Assembly: GCA_025464995.1 (NCBI GenBank)
Contig: JAODMO010000046.1
Location: 1-64,000 of the forward strand
Length of the DNA: 64,000 nt
Source of the DNA: Microbacteriaceae bacterium
GTDB taxonomy: Bacteria > Actinomycetota > Actinomycetes > Actinomycetales > Microbacteriaceae
Reading direction: 5' to 3'
The notes beneath the pieces are model-generated. The model was not told the DNA's origin and searched no databases. It saw nothing but the letters and a program-made list of their open reading frames with translations. Position numbers and translations under genes: made by a program. Numbering within the stretch: the stretch's first letter is position 1; each line of letters starts with the position of its first letter. Positions 25,601 to 33,538 of this stretch are shown piece by piece.

Positions 25601-27514
25601 GCCGTTGCGCGTCGCCGCGTCACCGGGCTGGTAGCCGCCCAGCGCGAAGCTGGAGAACGGCAGCTCGACGAGCTTCCAGCGGCTCGTCGCCGATCCCCAA
25701 TTGTCTTTGAACGTCATCGACCACAGCTCCGAGTGCTCGCCGTCGGGGCCGCCGTCTTTGATCTCGACCTTGATGTCGTCACCCGCGGTCGGCGATGCGG
25801 GGTTGCTCGATTGTGACGCGTACCACCAGAAGCGGATGCCCTCGAACGAACTCCAGTCTTGCGAGGCGGCGAGATTGTCGCTGAACCCGCCGTAGCCGCC
25901 GGACGGGATCTCGTAGGTTCCCGCGAGTGCGTGATTGGTCACATCACCCGCGCGCTCGCGTGTCTCCACGCCGAGCGAGACGAGGTCGGGGGCAGAGCCC
26001 CAGGTGAAGAATCCGACGGGGTTGGCCGACGAACCGATCGGCACGGTCCCCTCGAAGTCCTCGAGTGTGAGCGCCCGGTCGAACAGCGCGAAGTCGTCGA
26101 ACGAGAACGTCCCGGCACCCAGCCCGGTGAGGGTCACGGCGAAGCCCGTCGAGGCGGAGGGCAGGAAGCGCGCGGGGTCGGTCGGAGCACCCTTGCGCCG
26201 GAGGTCGGAGAACAGCACGCTGACCTGGCGCCAGCCGGCCGAGTCGTCGACCACGGTGCGGTCGAACATGAGGTTGCCGTTCTTGAGCTCGTAGCCCAGT
26301 GTCTTGCCCGACCCTGTGCCGAGGAACCAGAAGCTGAAGCCGTCAGAGGCCGACCAGTCACGAGCCGCGGTGTCATTGGTGAACCCGAACCAGTCGCCGG
26401 CCGTCGGAGCACCCGACACGGTCGCGGTCAGCACGGCGTTGCCTGCCGCAGAGCCAGGCACGCCAGCATCCGTGGTCGTCGAGAGCACGGGCCGCAGCGC
26501 ATCGCTGCTTCCCCACGTCGAGTAGTCGGCCGGCACGCCCGACTCGAAGTCTGCGAAGACCGTCGTCTCGCCGTCGTTCGGCAGCTCACCGGTGGGCGTG
26601 ATGGTGAAGGTGTGGGCGGAGCGGGAGCCCAGCGTGAGCCCGGTCGAGGGGCTGCTGAGCGAGAGCACGACGGTGGACGACGGCGCGAGCGCGCCGCGAC
26701 TGACCGTCGGCACGGTGATCGTGGCGGTCGTAGCGCCGGGCGCGAAAGAGATGGTCTCGTCGACGGCGGTGTAGTCGGTGCCCGCCGCGGCGGTGCCTCC
26801 CGTGCTGGTGACCCGTACCGTCTGCGCGGTGTCGGCCCCGCCGGTGAGGGACACGCCGACGACCGCGTCGCTACCCGCGGGGACGCTGCTCGAGGCAGCG
26901 TCGAAGCTCGCGGCGGGAACCGCGAAACTGCCATTGACCGCGAACGTGTAGAGCGAGTAGCCGTACCAGTGCGGTCCGGCCGGGTCCCACGTGGCCGGAG
27001 ACCGGGTCAGCATAGCGAGACGCACGTAGCGGGCCTCGACCGGGGTTCCGAAGACGACCGACTCGGTTCCGCCGACGCCGGCGGCCTCCGACGATACGGT
27101 CGTCCAGCTGGCCGGCGCCTCGGGGGCCACGGTCGCGACCTGCACGTCGTACGACAGCGCGAATGCCGCCTCCCAGGTGAGGGTGACGCCCGTCACGCTG
27201 GCCACCGAGCCGAGGTCAGACGTGAGTGCGGCGGTGAACGGCACGTCGGCGTCTGGTCCGTTGCCGCTCGCCCAGCGTGTGGTGTCGTCGCCGTCGATGG
27301 CGTTGCTCGCGGGGAAGTTGCCGTCCGCGTCGTTCTGCGACGCCGTCGCCGTCACTGTCCCCGCCTGCGCGAGGTCGGGCGGCGCGGCTGCCGCCGGTGC
27401 GACACTCGCGAGTGCCCCGACGGCGAGCGCCGCGCTCAGCGCGCCCGCGACGAGAGCGCGGAGCCGGCGGCGTGCAGATTGTGGCCGACCAGTGGCGGGG
27501 ACGCGAAAGCGCAT
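22586..27514 (-). CDS. Wall-anchored multidomain GH3 beta-glycosidase with LAMTG sorting signal
   Basis: The protein has 1642 residues. The order is: signal peptide (1-48); F5/8-type C-like domain (about 50-190; ATASQNDADGNFPASNAIDG); Calx-beta-like domain (about 200-310); two CBM11-like domains (about 320-690; DFESGVPADYSTWG and DFEGTVPIG); a second Calx-beta-like domain; then GH3 from about 810 (LARMSLAEKVGQMTQAERLG, AKHWAGDGGT, FLISDWEGID with the nucleophile Asp). A GH3 C-terminal domain, a helical insert and a beta domain follow. It ends LAMTGTE (1609-1615), a hydrophobic helix and RKRRRA, a sortase signal of the LAXTG class-E type. It should hydrolyse beta-glucans or similar at the cell surface. 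GGGAGT precedes the ATG. Confidence 0.85.
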   Translation of the reverse strand: MRFRVPATGRPQSARRRLRALVAGALSAALAVGALASVAPAAAAPPDLAQAGTVTATASQNDADGNFPASNAIDGDDTTRWASGNGPDADVPFTAALTSDLGSVASVTGVTLTWEAAFALSYDVQVATVAPEAPASWTTVSSEAAGVGGTESVVFGTPVEARYVRLAMLTRSPATWDPAGPHWYGYSLYTFAVNGSFAVPAASFDAASSSVPAGSDAVVGVSLTGGADTAQTVRVTSTGGTAAAGTDYTAVDETISFAPGATTATITVPTVSRGALAPSSTVVLSLSSPSTGLTLGSRSAHTFTITPTGELPNDGETTVFADFESGVPADYSTWGSSDALRPVLSTTTDAGVPGSAAGNAVLTATVSGAPTAGDWFGFTNDTAARDWSASDGFSFWFLGTGSGKTLGYELKNGNLMFDRTVVDDSAGWRQVSVLFSDLRRKGAPTDPARFLPSASTGFAVTLTGLGAGTFSFDDFALFDRALTLEDFEGTVPIGSSANPVGFFTWGSAPDLVSLGVETRERAGDVTNHALAGTYEIPSGGYGGFSDNLAASQDWSSFEGIRFWWYASQSSNPASPTAGDDIKVEIKDGGPDGEHSELWSMTFKDNWGSATSRWKLVELPFSSFALGGYQPGDAATRNGTLDLTSAWGFAPTMPAGKAASVGWAIDDVQLYGTPKSAPAVSVASAEDVYLVDAGDSATVDLVLTTSSGEPLEADATVTYVNGAGTAVAGTHFTPFSGSVTFPAGSASGTSRTFEVQTLAGAGDDESRSIPVVLAGAGIQVPTEAPRVVINAHGLPYLDASLSTADRVADLLARMSLAEKVGQMTQAERLGLASPGQIAELGLGSILSGGGSVPAQNTPEGWADMIDDFQRQAMSTSLQVPLLYGADAVHGHNNVVDATIFPHNIGLGATRDPALTREIAQVTGSETKATGVNWAFAPCLCVSRDDRWGRAYESFGEDPALVSIFAAGGIEGLQGVDPTDKSGAAEVLATAKHWAGDGGTAYDPSQAGVGYPIDQGVTFADSLNAFVALHVTPYLPAIAAGVGSIMPSYSGVDLGDGVVRMHENTALNTDLLKGELGFDGFLISDWEGIDKLPGGTYAEKVVRSVNSGLDMAMAPYNFGAFITSVEDGVSRGTISQARVDDAVSRILTQKFELGLFENALTDRSQAARVGSAEHRAVARDAVAESQVLLKNSGVLPLSKTASIYVAGSNANDLGNQMGGWTISWQGSSGATTAGTTIAEGLAEVAPGAAITVSPDASAPLAGHDVGVVVVGETPYAEGVGDVGNNGHSLSLKPSDQAAIDAVCGAMECVVLVVAGRTQLVTQSIGAIDGLVASFLPGSEGAGVADVLFGDKPFTGRLPLSWPATAEQVPINVGDATYEPLYSFGWGERTDSPRDRLQDVADALDDGDARDAVRALLDADVWATGGVIADAATALPMLVRIAALLAGDPVNADLVVSIARDLAQAAIVASTAVPGSMSLTADAEHALLTAQPALAVQLLARVLGLTVGTPGEGKTIVTATIDPNRARIGQRVTATASGFAPGETVTGTLFSDPVSLGTVTASAAGVATLSFRVPAGVDIAVHTVALEGANQIAEGRLTVLAATRPSGSGGSLAMTGTEIGFAVLLGLSLLGAGALMLAVRKRRRA

Positions 27515-27642
27515 GGTTACTCCCTTGTAACGGATGCTGGAACAGGACGAGCGACATACCGCGCACCCCCACAACGGGGTGCGTGACGCGCACGTCGAAC
27601 AATGCCAGTAAAAACCATCGCGGCGCTACCCCTTATGTGCTC

Positions 27643-27687
27643 GCCGAGGGACGCGACGAGACCTGCGTGCCGAGGGACTCGACGAGA
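27643..27687. repeat. 26-bp-period imperfect tandem duplication
   Basis: GCCGAGGGACGCGACGAGA (27643-27661) and GCCGAGGGACTCGACGAGA (27669-27687) differ at one base. No function is apparent. Confidence 0.55.
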
Positions 27688-27728
27688 TGCACACGCCTCG
27701 CTGCGCCGTCCGGGCACTCGCCGGGGCA

Positions 27729-27754
27729 CGTAGGCACTAGTGTTGGTGCCTACG
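27729..27754. promoter_or_regulatory. Candidate operator: 9-bp inverted repeat CGTAGGCAC/GTGCCTACG
   Basis: Perfect arms at 27729-27737 and 27746-27754 flank the 8-bp spacer TAGTGTTG, which includes a -10-like TAGTGT. The geometry suits a dimeric repressor covering a promoter. It lies about 140 bp before the sigma-4-like gene. Confidence 0.5.
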
Positions 27755-27893
27755 CGATTCTGCTGCCCCCATCCATGGCCGGACCCGCACAACACTCGAT
27801 CGGGAGTTCCGATCGACCACACACGCTGCCGAATACCGGTGCGCGCAATGCTGCGCGCCGCCTGCACACGAACCACGAGAAGTCTGTTCCAAC

Positions 27894-28103
27894 ATGTTCA
27901 CTCCCTCCATCAACCTCGACCGGGCCGCCGACGCGATCGAGTCCCTCTCACCAGAGCACCGCCAATCGATTCACCTCGCGTACTACGCCGGCTTCAGCAA
28001 CGAGCAGGTCGCCGGCCTGCTCGGGGTCACGGTCGAGGTCGCCGACGCCCGGTTGCACGACGGGCTCGTGAGCCTGCGAGAGGTGCTCCGCATAGCGGCC
28101 TGA
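27894..28103 (+). CDS. Orphan sigma-70 region 4-like DNA-binding protein
   Basis: The protein has 69 residues. Residues ~17-65 (LSPEHRQSIHLAYYAGFSNE, then QVAGLLGVTVEVADARLHDG) match sigma region 4.2 of ECF-type sigma factors: an LP/SPEHR lead-in, a YxGxS(N/H)xEVA helix-turn-helix and a basic C-terminal helix. Region 2 is absent and no fragment of it is seen upstream. It could be a small regulator, an anti-sigma-like decoy or a remnant. It ends 44 bp before the KimA-like gene. The ribosome-binding site is weak (GAGAAG about 13 nt upstream). Confidence 0.65.
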   Translation: MFTPSINLDRAADAIESLSPEHRQSIHLAYYAGFSNEQVAGLLGVTVEVADARLHDGLVSLREVLRIAA

Positions 28104-28133
28104 CCGATTACGACCGATCGGGAATAAAAAGAG

Positions 28134-28139
28134 TAGGCT
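28134..28139 (+). promoter_or_regulatory. -10 element upstream of the KimA-like gene
   Basis: TAGGCT ends 8 nt before the GTG at 28148. No Shine-Dalgarno is seen, so the gene is probably leaderless and independent of the sigma-4-like gene. Confidence 0.45.
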
Positions 28140-28147
28140 CGCCCCTC

Positions 28148-30217
28148 GTGACTACCGACGTGCGGTCGCCGAAGCGCTGGCTCATCGGTGATCCGCTCCC
28201 CTCTGAGAAGCTCGAGGGGCAACTCCTCCCCAAGCACCTGGCTTTGCCGATCTTTGCGAGCGACCCGCTGTCGTCGGTGGCGTATGCGCCGCAGGAGCTG
28301 CTGCTCATCCTCACGCTCGGCGGCCTCGCGTTCCTGTCGTTCGCCCCGTGGGTCGCCGCGGCGGTCGTCGTGCTGCTCATCGTCGTCGTCGCGTCATACC
28401 GGCAGCTCATCAAGGCCTACCCGTCGGGCGGCGGCGACTACGAGGTCGCGCACAAGAACCTCGGCGAGCGCGCGGGGCTTGTCGTGGCATCCGCCCTGCT
28501 CGTCGACTACATCCTCACCGTCGCCGTCTCCGTTGCGAGCGGCGTCGACAACATCATCTCGGCCTTCCCGGGCCTCAACCCCTTCCGCGTCGAACTGGCC
28601 GTCGGCTTCATCGTCGTTCTGGCGGCGATCAACCTGCGCGGTGTCGCGGAGTCGAGCAAGGCTTTCGCCCTTCCGACGTACATCTTCATCGGCAGTGTCG
28701 GCGTGATGATCGTGACGGGAATCGTGCGTCTCGCCATCGGCGACCCGGCGGTCGCCGAGTCGGCGCAGTACACGGTGCAGGGCGAGAGCCTCACCCAGGT
28801 GGCCTTCGTGCTGCTGCTGTTGCGCGCTTTTGCGAGCGGTTGCAGCGCCCTCACGGGTGTCGAGGCGATCGCGAACGGCGTTCCGGCATTCCGGCGCCCC
28901 AAGGTGAAGAACGCGCAGAAGACCCTTGTGCTCATGGGCGGCATCGCGATCGCGCTGTTCATCGGAGTCATGATTCTCGCGCTCACGAGCGGAGTGCACT
29001 ACGCCGAGCACGCGTGCGACCTCGAGGGATGGGTCGCGTGCGCCACCGAGCCGCAACGCAGCGTCATGGCGCAGATCGCCGCGGCCGTGTTCGGCAACGG
29101 CTCCATCGCCTTCTTCGTCATCCAGGCCTCGACGGCCCTCGTGCTGCTGCTCGCCGCCAACACCGCATTCAACGGCTTCCCGCTGCTCGGCTCGGTGCTC
29201 GCGCGCGACAAGTACGCCCCCAAGTCGCTCTCTACGCGCGGTGACCGGCTCGTCTACTCGAACGGCGTGCTGGCGCTCGGCTTCGTGGCCGCTGTCATCC
29301 TCATCATCTACCAGGCCAACCTGACGCAGCTGATCCAGCTCTACATCATCGGCGTCTTCGTCAGCTTCACGCTCGGACAGACCGGCATGATCGTGCACTG
29401 GACCCGGATGCTGCGCGAGGGATGCGCGAGCCCGAAACAGGTCTATCGCTCCCGGGCGATCAACGCGGTCGGCGCCCTGCTGACGGCGGCCGTGCTCGTC
29501 ATCGTGACCGTCACCAAGTTCACCCACGGTGCATGGCTGGTCTTCGCGATCATGCCGGTGCTGTACCTGCTCATGATGCGCATCAACCGGTACTACGGCA
29601 AGGTCGAGCGAGACATCGAGGTCGACAACACGACCGAGTTCGGCGCGAGTGGCGACCACGCCATCGTTCTCGTCGGCAAGATGCAGAAGCCGACCCTGAA
29701 GGCCCTCGACTACGCGATCGCCGCCCGGCACGCGTCGCTGGAAGCGTTGCACGTCTCGATCGACGACGACGAGTCGGAGCGCCTGGAGCGGCAGTGGGCG
29801 GAGCAGGGCATCGATGTTCCGCTGCGCATCATCGCCTCCCCGTACCGCGACATCAGCATGCCGCTCATCAAGTACATCAAGGCGCACCGTGAGGAGAACG
29901 GCTCGGAGATCGTCACCGTGTACACCCCGCAGTACATCGTGGGGCACTGGTGGGAGAGCCTCCTCCACAACCACAAGGCGCGCCGCATCCGCCACAAGCT
30001 GCTGCTCTGCCCGGGAGTGACGGTGGCTCTCGTGCCGTGGCTGCTCGACTCGTCGCGCGCGCTCTACACGCGTCCGCAGCGCCCGCTGCCCGGGCAGGCC
30101 CGTCGCGGTGAGCCCGTGCGCGTCGTGCAGCGCAAGGCGTTGCCTCCCGCACACCTGCCGCGGCATCCCGACCACTCCAAGAACGACCAGTCCAAGCCCG
30201 ATCACGCCAAGAAGTAA
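28148..30217 (+). CDS. APC-superfamily permease, KimA-like potassium transporter
   Basis: The protein has 689 residues. The N-terminal ~470 residues carry about twelve hydrophobic helices; landmarks are FASDPLSSVAYAPQE (near residue 38), YPSGGGDYEVAHKNLGERAG and ASGCSALTGVEAIANGVPAF. The C-terminal ~200 residues are soluble and fold-like a universal-stress domain (HAIVLVGKMQKPTLKALDYA). This architecture matches KimA (formerly YdaO) potassium importers, though many annotations call such proteins amino-acid permeases. In Bacillus KimA is controlled by c-di-AMP; no riboswitch fits in the 44-bp gap here. It runs directly into crcB. Confidence 0.75.
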   Translation: MTTDVRSPKRWLIGDPLPSEKLEGQLLPKHLALPIFASDPLSSVAYAPQELLLILTLGGLAFLSFAPWVAAAVVVLLIVVVASYRQLIKAYPSGGGDYEVAHKNLGERAGLVVASALLVDYILTVAVSVASGVDNIISAFPGLNPFRVELAVGFIVVLAAINLRGVAESSKAFALPTYIFIGSVGVMIVTGIVRLAIGDPAVAESAQYTVQGESLTQVAFVLLLLRAFASGCSALTGVEAIANGVPAFRRPKVKNAQKTLVLMGGIAIALFIGVMILALTSGVHYAEHACDLEGWVACATEPQRSVMAQIAAAVFGNGSIAFFVIQASTALVLLLAANTAFNGFPLLGSVLARDKYAPKSLSTRGDRLVYSNGVLALGFVAAVILIIYQANLTQLIQLYIIGVFVSFTLGQTGMIVHWTRMLREGCASPKQVYRSRAINAVGALLTAAVLVIVTVTKFTHGAWLVFAIMPVLYLLMMRINRYYGKVERDIEVDNTTEFGASGDHAIVLVGKMQKPTLKALDYAIAARHASLEALHVSIDDDESERLERQWAEQGIDVPLRIIASPYRDISMPLIKYIKAHREENGSEIVTVYTPQYIVGHWWESLLHNHKARRIRHKLLLCPGVTVALVPWLLDSSRALYTRPQRPLPGQARRGEPVRVVQRKALPPAHLPRHPDHSKNDQSKPDHAKK

Positions 30218-30607
30218 ATGGACTGGCGTTCGCTGCTCGGGGTCGTCGCCGGCGGCCTCTTCGGCACCGGGCTGCGGCTGGGCATCGACCTCGCGCTCCC
30301 GCACGCCGACGATGAGTTTCCTGTCGCGACGCTTCTGATCAACACCGTCGGGGCCTTCGTGCTCGCCGTGCTCGTGGCGCGTCTGTGGCCCACAGCGCAA
30401 CAGTGGACGAAGGCGCTCCTCGGGTCGGGGCTGCTCGGCTCGTTCACCACCTACTCCGCGTTCGCGGTATCGATCGCCTCGCTCGTGGCGAGCGAGGAAT
30501 GGCCGCTCGCCCTCGCCTACCTCGTCGCGACGATGGTGCTCGGGCTCGGCGCTGCACTGCTCGGCTTGCGGGCCGGCCGACGCGCTGCGGACGGAGCAGA
30601 GTCGTGA
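30218..30607 (+). CDS. crcB: CrcB/FluC fluoride channel subunit 1
   Basis: The protein has 129 residues and four membrane helices. Diagnostic segments are GTGLRLGIDLAL, LLINTVGAFVLAVLVA and GLLGSFTTYSAFA, the fluoride-channel core. It forms a fluoride efflux channel. Its stop overlaps the GTG of a second crcB by 4 bp, so the two are translationally coupled and probably form a heterodimer, as in other actinobacteria with paired copies. The start codon abuts the stop of the KimA-like gene. Confidence 0.9.
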   Translation: MDWRSLLGVVAGGLFGTGLRLGIDLALPHADDEFPVATLLINTVGAFVLAVLVARLWPTAQQWTKALLGSGLLGSFTTYSAFAVSIASLVASEEWPLALAYLVATMVLGLGAALLGLRAGRRAADGAES

Positions 30608-30969
30608 CCCTCGCGCTCTTCGTCACCGTCGCCCTCGCGGGTGCGGCAGGCGCCGCGCTGCGCTACGTCGTCTCGATGCGCGCCGCCGCCCACCCGGGAT
30701 TCCCGTGGGCGGTGCTGGTGGTGAACGTGGCAGGCTCGCTCGTCGCCGGCGCGGTGCTCGCTCTCGCGGAACGGGCCGCGATCACCCCCGACCTGCGCCT
30801 CATCCTGCTCACCGGCGTCTGCGGAGGCCTCACGACGTTCAGCACGTTCAGCGTCGAGACGATCGAACTCGTCCTCTACAGGCGCGCCCGTGTCGCCGCG
30901 CTCAGCGTCGCGGGAAACCTCGTACTCGGCGTCGGCGCGGCTGCCCTGGCCTACGGGCTGCTGCGCTGA
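30604..30969 (+). CDS. crcB: CrcB/FluC fluoride channel subunit 2
   Basis: The protein has 121 residues. It has the same plan as its upstream partner: GAAGAALRYVVSM, WAVLVVNVAGSLVAG, and TGVCGGLTTFSTFSVETIEL with the TTFSTF pore motif. The GTG start lies within the end of the first crcB. It is followed at once by an inverted repeat at its stop codon. Confidence 0.9.
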   Translation: MTLALFVTVALAGAAGAALRYVVSMRAAAHPGFPWAVLVVNVAGSLVAGAVLALAERAAITPDLRLILLTGVCGGLTTFSTFSVETIELVLYRRARVAALSVAGNLVLGVGAAALAYGLLR

Positions 30970-30986
30970 TGGCCATCGCGCCATCA
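30967..30986 (+). terminator. Possible hairpin at the crcB2 stop
   Basis: Arms TGATGGC (30967-30973) and GCCATCA (30980-30986) with a 6-bp loop begin at the stop codon itself. No T-run follows. Confidence 0.35.
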
Positions 30987-31082
30987 CGAGCGATCGCGAG
31001 CGTCGTCGGCGTGGTCGCGTCGATCGCCGCCTCGCCGTGATCAGGCTGAAGATCTCCGGCACTGAATCGCAGGCCCCTCCGC

Positions 31083-33416
31083 TCAGGCGTCGTCGCGCGG
31101 CTTGAGCAGGTCGTCGAAGTCGGGCAGCTTGCGACGAGGGGGGTGGGCCGCCGCGGAAGGCGCGTCGTCTTCATCCGCGTCGTCGTATTCCGGCTCGACG
31201 TCGAGCGCGAACGGACGAATCTCGCGATGCGCGTCGTCCACCTCTCGCTGCTTCCAACCGAAGTCGAATGAGTGCTGCCGAGGCTCGAAAGTCTCGGCCT
31301 CGCGCTCGGCCGCAGGGGCCGTCTCGCGTTCCGCCCAGGGCTCGCTCTCGACGGAGGCCTGCGCCTCGTGCGAGGCCTCGGGCTCGAGCACCGGCGCGAA
31401 GAGTTCTTCCATCGTCAGCACAGGCAGCGTGTCCGTCCGTGGCTCGCCCTCCGGCGGGTCGATCGTTACCGGCTCGGCCCAGCTCTGGGTGGCGGGTTCG
31501 GGCGTCTCGGCGTCGGGCTGCGGTTCGGGGGCCGAGTGGTCCTCGGCCCCGACGGCCGGCTCGACTGCGGGCCCGGCCTCGACGGCCGAGTCGCTCGCGG
31601 GCTCCCCCCACGGAGACGAGTCGAATTCGAACGCGACGGTCGGGGTGGGGTCGCTGTACCAGGCGATGACCGGTTCGCGCTCGACGAACGCCGCGGCCTC
31701 GGCACGGGCGAGGAACGCGAATCGCGTCAGCTGCAACGCGGGCTGCGGCTCGGCTTCGGCAGGCGCTTCGGCCGATTCGGGCAAGGGCGGGGCCGCATCG
31801 GGCTCCGGCAGGAAGGTGAGCCCGAACTGCGCCGCCGCGGCCGGTTCGAGGGCGACGTCGGGTTGCGCCGCGCCCGACACGGGCGTCGACGACCACTCCG
31901 CAGCATCCGGCGTGGGATCGCCGGCCCCTCCCGACGGTTCCGACTCGAACTGCACGTGCACCTCGGGAGCGTCGGGTTCGACGGTGCCGGGCGGGACCCC
32001 GTTGCCGGCGACGGGGACGAACGCCTCCGTGACCGGCAGGTAGTCGAGCGGGTCCATGGGTTCGTCGCTCGGCAACATCCAGCTGAGGTCGATGTCGTGC
32101 TGCGACTCGGCGGGAGGCGCGTAGGCGGCGTCGGGTTCCGCAACCACGATGCGCGCGAGCACGTCTTCGGTGAGCACGGCCTCCCGCTCCACCGCGTGGG
32201 CGGGCCCCGCCGCGTGCGTCGGCGCCCGCGTCGTCGCGACGGCGGCCGGTGTGAAGTCGAACGAGAACGGCCGCGCGCCATCGGCGGCACGACGCAGCTC
32301 GTCGGCCTCGCGCTCCTGCCGCTTGAGGCGGCTGAGCGTCGCGATCGCCTGGCGAGCGACGGTGCGGCCGGCGCGGTTCGCGCCGATGGTCGACGCCTGC
32401 GGTCCGTATCCCGCGAAGAAGATGCGCGGTTCCTTCCATGACGTGCCGTTGGCGACGATGATGCCGCCCTCCTTCTCGCGCAGCTTGAGCGACGCGAGGT
32501 GACGGAGCTCCGGACGGAAGCCCGTCGACCAGAGGATGACGTCGGCCTCCTGGAAGGCGCCGTTCGCCCAGCGCACGCCGCCGGGCTCGATCGCCGCGAA
32601 CATGGGACGCGCGGTGAGCACGCCGCGGTCGATCCCGGCCTGGATGCGGCGGGTGCGCGGAACCCCTGTTCCACTCACGATGCTGGGCAGGGCACGGCCC
32701 GCGCGGGCCGCCTCGTCTTGCATCGCGACGGCGGATGCACGCGCCTCGAGGTTCAGCTCACCGTCTTCGAGAAATTCGATCGGGCGACGGCTGACCCACG
32801 TGGTCTCCGCGACGACGGGTTCGAGCTCGAGCAGGAATCCGATCGCTGAGGTTCCGCCGCCGACGACGACGACCTTCTGGCCTGCGAACTCGGCGGCATC
32901 CACGTACTCGGCCGTGTGCACGTGACGGCCGGCGAAGCTGTCACGCCCCGGATACCAGGGGATGAACGGCGAGCCCCACGTGCCGGTCGCGTTGATGACG
33001 ACGTCGGTCGACACCGCCTGCACGCCTTCACCGTCGGAGAAGGTGACCACCATGCGGTCGCCCGCGTTCTCGACGCGCGTGACCGCGGCCGGACGCACGA
33101 CCTGGAAACCGAAGTGGCGCTCGTACGCCTCGTAGTACTCGGCGACGACGTCTTTGGCCGGCCGATGACGGTCGGCTGTCTCGAAACTGCGGCCGATCGC
33201 ATCCATGCCCGGCAGGTCGTTGATGCGGTGTGCGGAGCCGATGCGCAGGGCGTCCCAGCGGAATTGCCACGCGCCGCCCGAGCCCGGGCCACGATCGAGC
33301 ACCACGAACTCGTTTCCCGGGTCGAGACCAAGTCGCTTCAGGTAGTAGGAGACGGAGAGTCCCGCCTGGCCACCACCGATAACGACAACGGATGTGTCGG
33401 TGCTGTCAGAGGTCAC
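31083..33416 (-). CDS. FAD/NADPH monooxygenase-like flavoprotein with long acidic disordered tail
   Basis: The protein has 777 residues. Residues 1-~370 form a flavin-containing monooxygenase-like unit: VVVIGGGQAGLSVSYYL (FAD Rossmann, ~10-27), GSGGAWQFRWDALR, VVINATGTWG, VVVVGGGTSAIGF (NADPH site, ~172) and FFAGYGPQASTIGANRAGR. From ~385 to the end is low-complexity sequence rich in Glu, Pro, Ala and Ser, with scattered FSFDF/HSFDFG motifs. A normal family member ends at about 350-450 residues, so the tail roughly doubles it. The substrate is unknown. The GTG start has TAACGT 6 nt upstream. Confidence 0.8.
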   Translation of the reverse strand: MTSDSTDTSVVVIGGGQAGLSVSYYLKRLGLDPGNEFVVLDRGPGSGGAWQFRWDALRIGSAHRINDLPGMDAIGRSFETADRHRPAKDVVAEYYEAYERHFGFQVVRPAAVTRVENAGDRMVVTFSDGEGVQAVSTDVVINATGTWGSPFIPWYPGRDSFAGRHVHTAEYVDAAEFAGQKVVVVGGGTSAIGFLLELEPVVAETTWVSRRPIEFLEDGELNLEARASAVAMQDEAARAGRALPSIVSGTGVPRTRRIQAGIDRGVLTARPMFAAIEPGGVRWANGAFQEADVILWSTGFRPELRHLASLKLREKEGGIIVANGTSWKEPRIFFAGYGPQASTIGANRAGRTVARQAIATLSRLKRQEREADELRRAADGARPFSFDFTPAAVATTRAPTHAAGPAHAVEREAVLTEDVLARIVVAEPDAAYAPPAESQHDIDLSWMLPSDEPMDPLDYLPVTEAFVPVAGNGVPPGTVEPDAPEVHVQFESEPSGGAGDPTPDAAEWSSTPVSGAAQPDVALEPAAAAQFGLTFLPEPDAAPPLPESAEAPAEAEPQPALQLTRFAFLARAEAAAFVEREPVIAWYSDPTPTVAFEFDSSPWGEPASDSAVEAGPAVEPAVGAEDHSAPEPQPDAETPEPATQSWAEPVTIDPPEGEPRTDTLPVLTMEELFAPVLEPEASHEAQASVESEPWAERETAPAAEREAETFEPRQHSFDFGWKQREVDDAHREIRPFALDVEPEYDDADEDDAPSAAAHPPRRKLPDFDDLLKPRDDA

Positions 33417-33422
33417 GCGACA

Positions 33423-33428
33423 ACGTTA
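33423..33428 (-). promoter_or_regulatory. -10 element of a leaderless promoter (flavoprotein)
   Basis: TAACGT on the minus strand ends 6 nt before the GTG at 33416. Confidence 0.45.
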
Positions 33429-33446
33429 CCCGCTGACCCTGCGTGC

Positions 33447-33452
33447 TAAACT
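33447..33452 (+). promoter_or_regulatory. -10 element of the DUF3073 gene
   Basis: TAAACT is flanked by GTGC/GCAC. It leaves an ~80-nt leader containing a GGAACC-CTCAA-GGTTCC hairpin (33492-33508) and a GAGGGGG ribosome-binding site. Confidence 0.4.
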
Positions 33453-33538
33453 GCACACTACTTTTCGTTAGATCGTCGTTCGCAAATTCCCGGAACCCTC
33501 AAGGTTCCCTTCGGACTGATTCATGAGGGGGTCTACGC

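Larger units (their letters stand above)
27515..27893. other. Intergenic region between the GH3 gene and the sigma-4-like gene
   Basis: About 380 bp with no gene seen. It holds a 26-bp-period tandem duplication (GCCGAGGGACGCGACGAGA at 27643 and its near-copy at 27669) and a perfect 9-bp inverted repeat at 27729-27754. It must also contain the GH3 promoter. Confidence 0.5.

Noticed and set aside
28104-28147. Possible c-di-AMP (ydaO) riboswitch before the KimA-like gene
   Set aside because: Only 44 bp separate it from the preceding gene, and a -10 box lies 8 nt from the start.
30190-30220. Possible fluoride riboswitch before crcB
   Set aside because: The first crcB starts directly at the end of the preceding gene, leaving no room.
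28394-30400. Long minus-strand open frame of 668 codons
   Set aside because: It is antisense to the KimA-like and crcB genes, and its Arg/His/Asp/Val-rich composition is that of a high-GC shadow frame.
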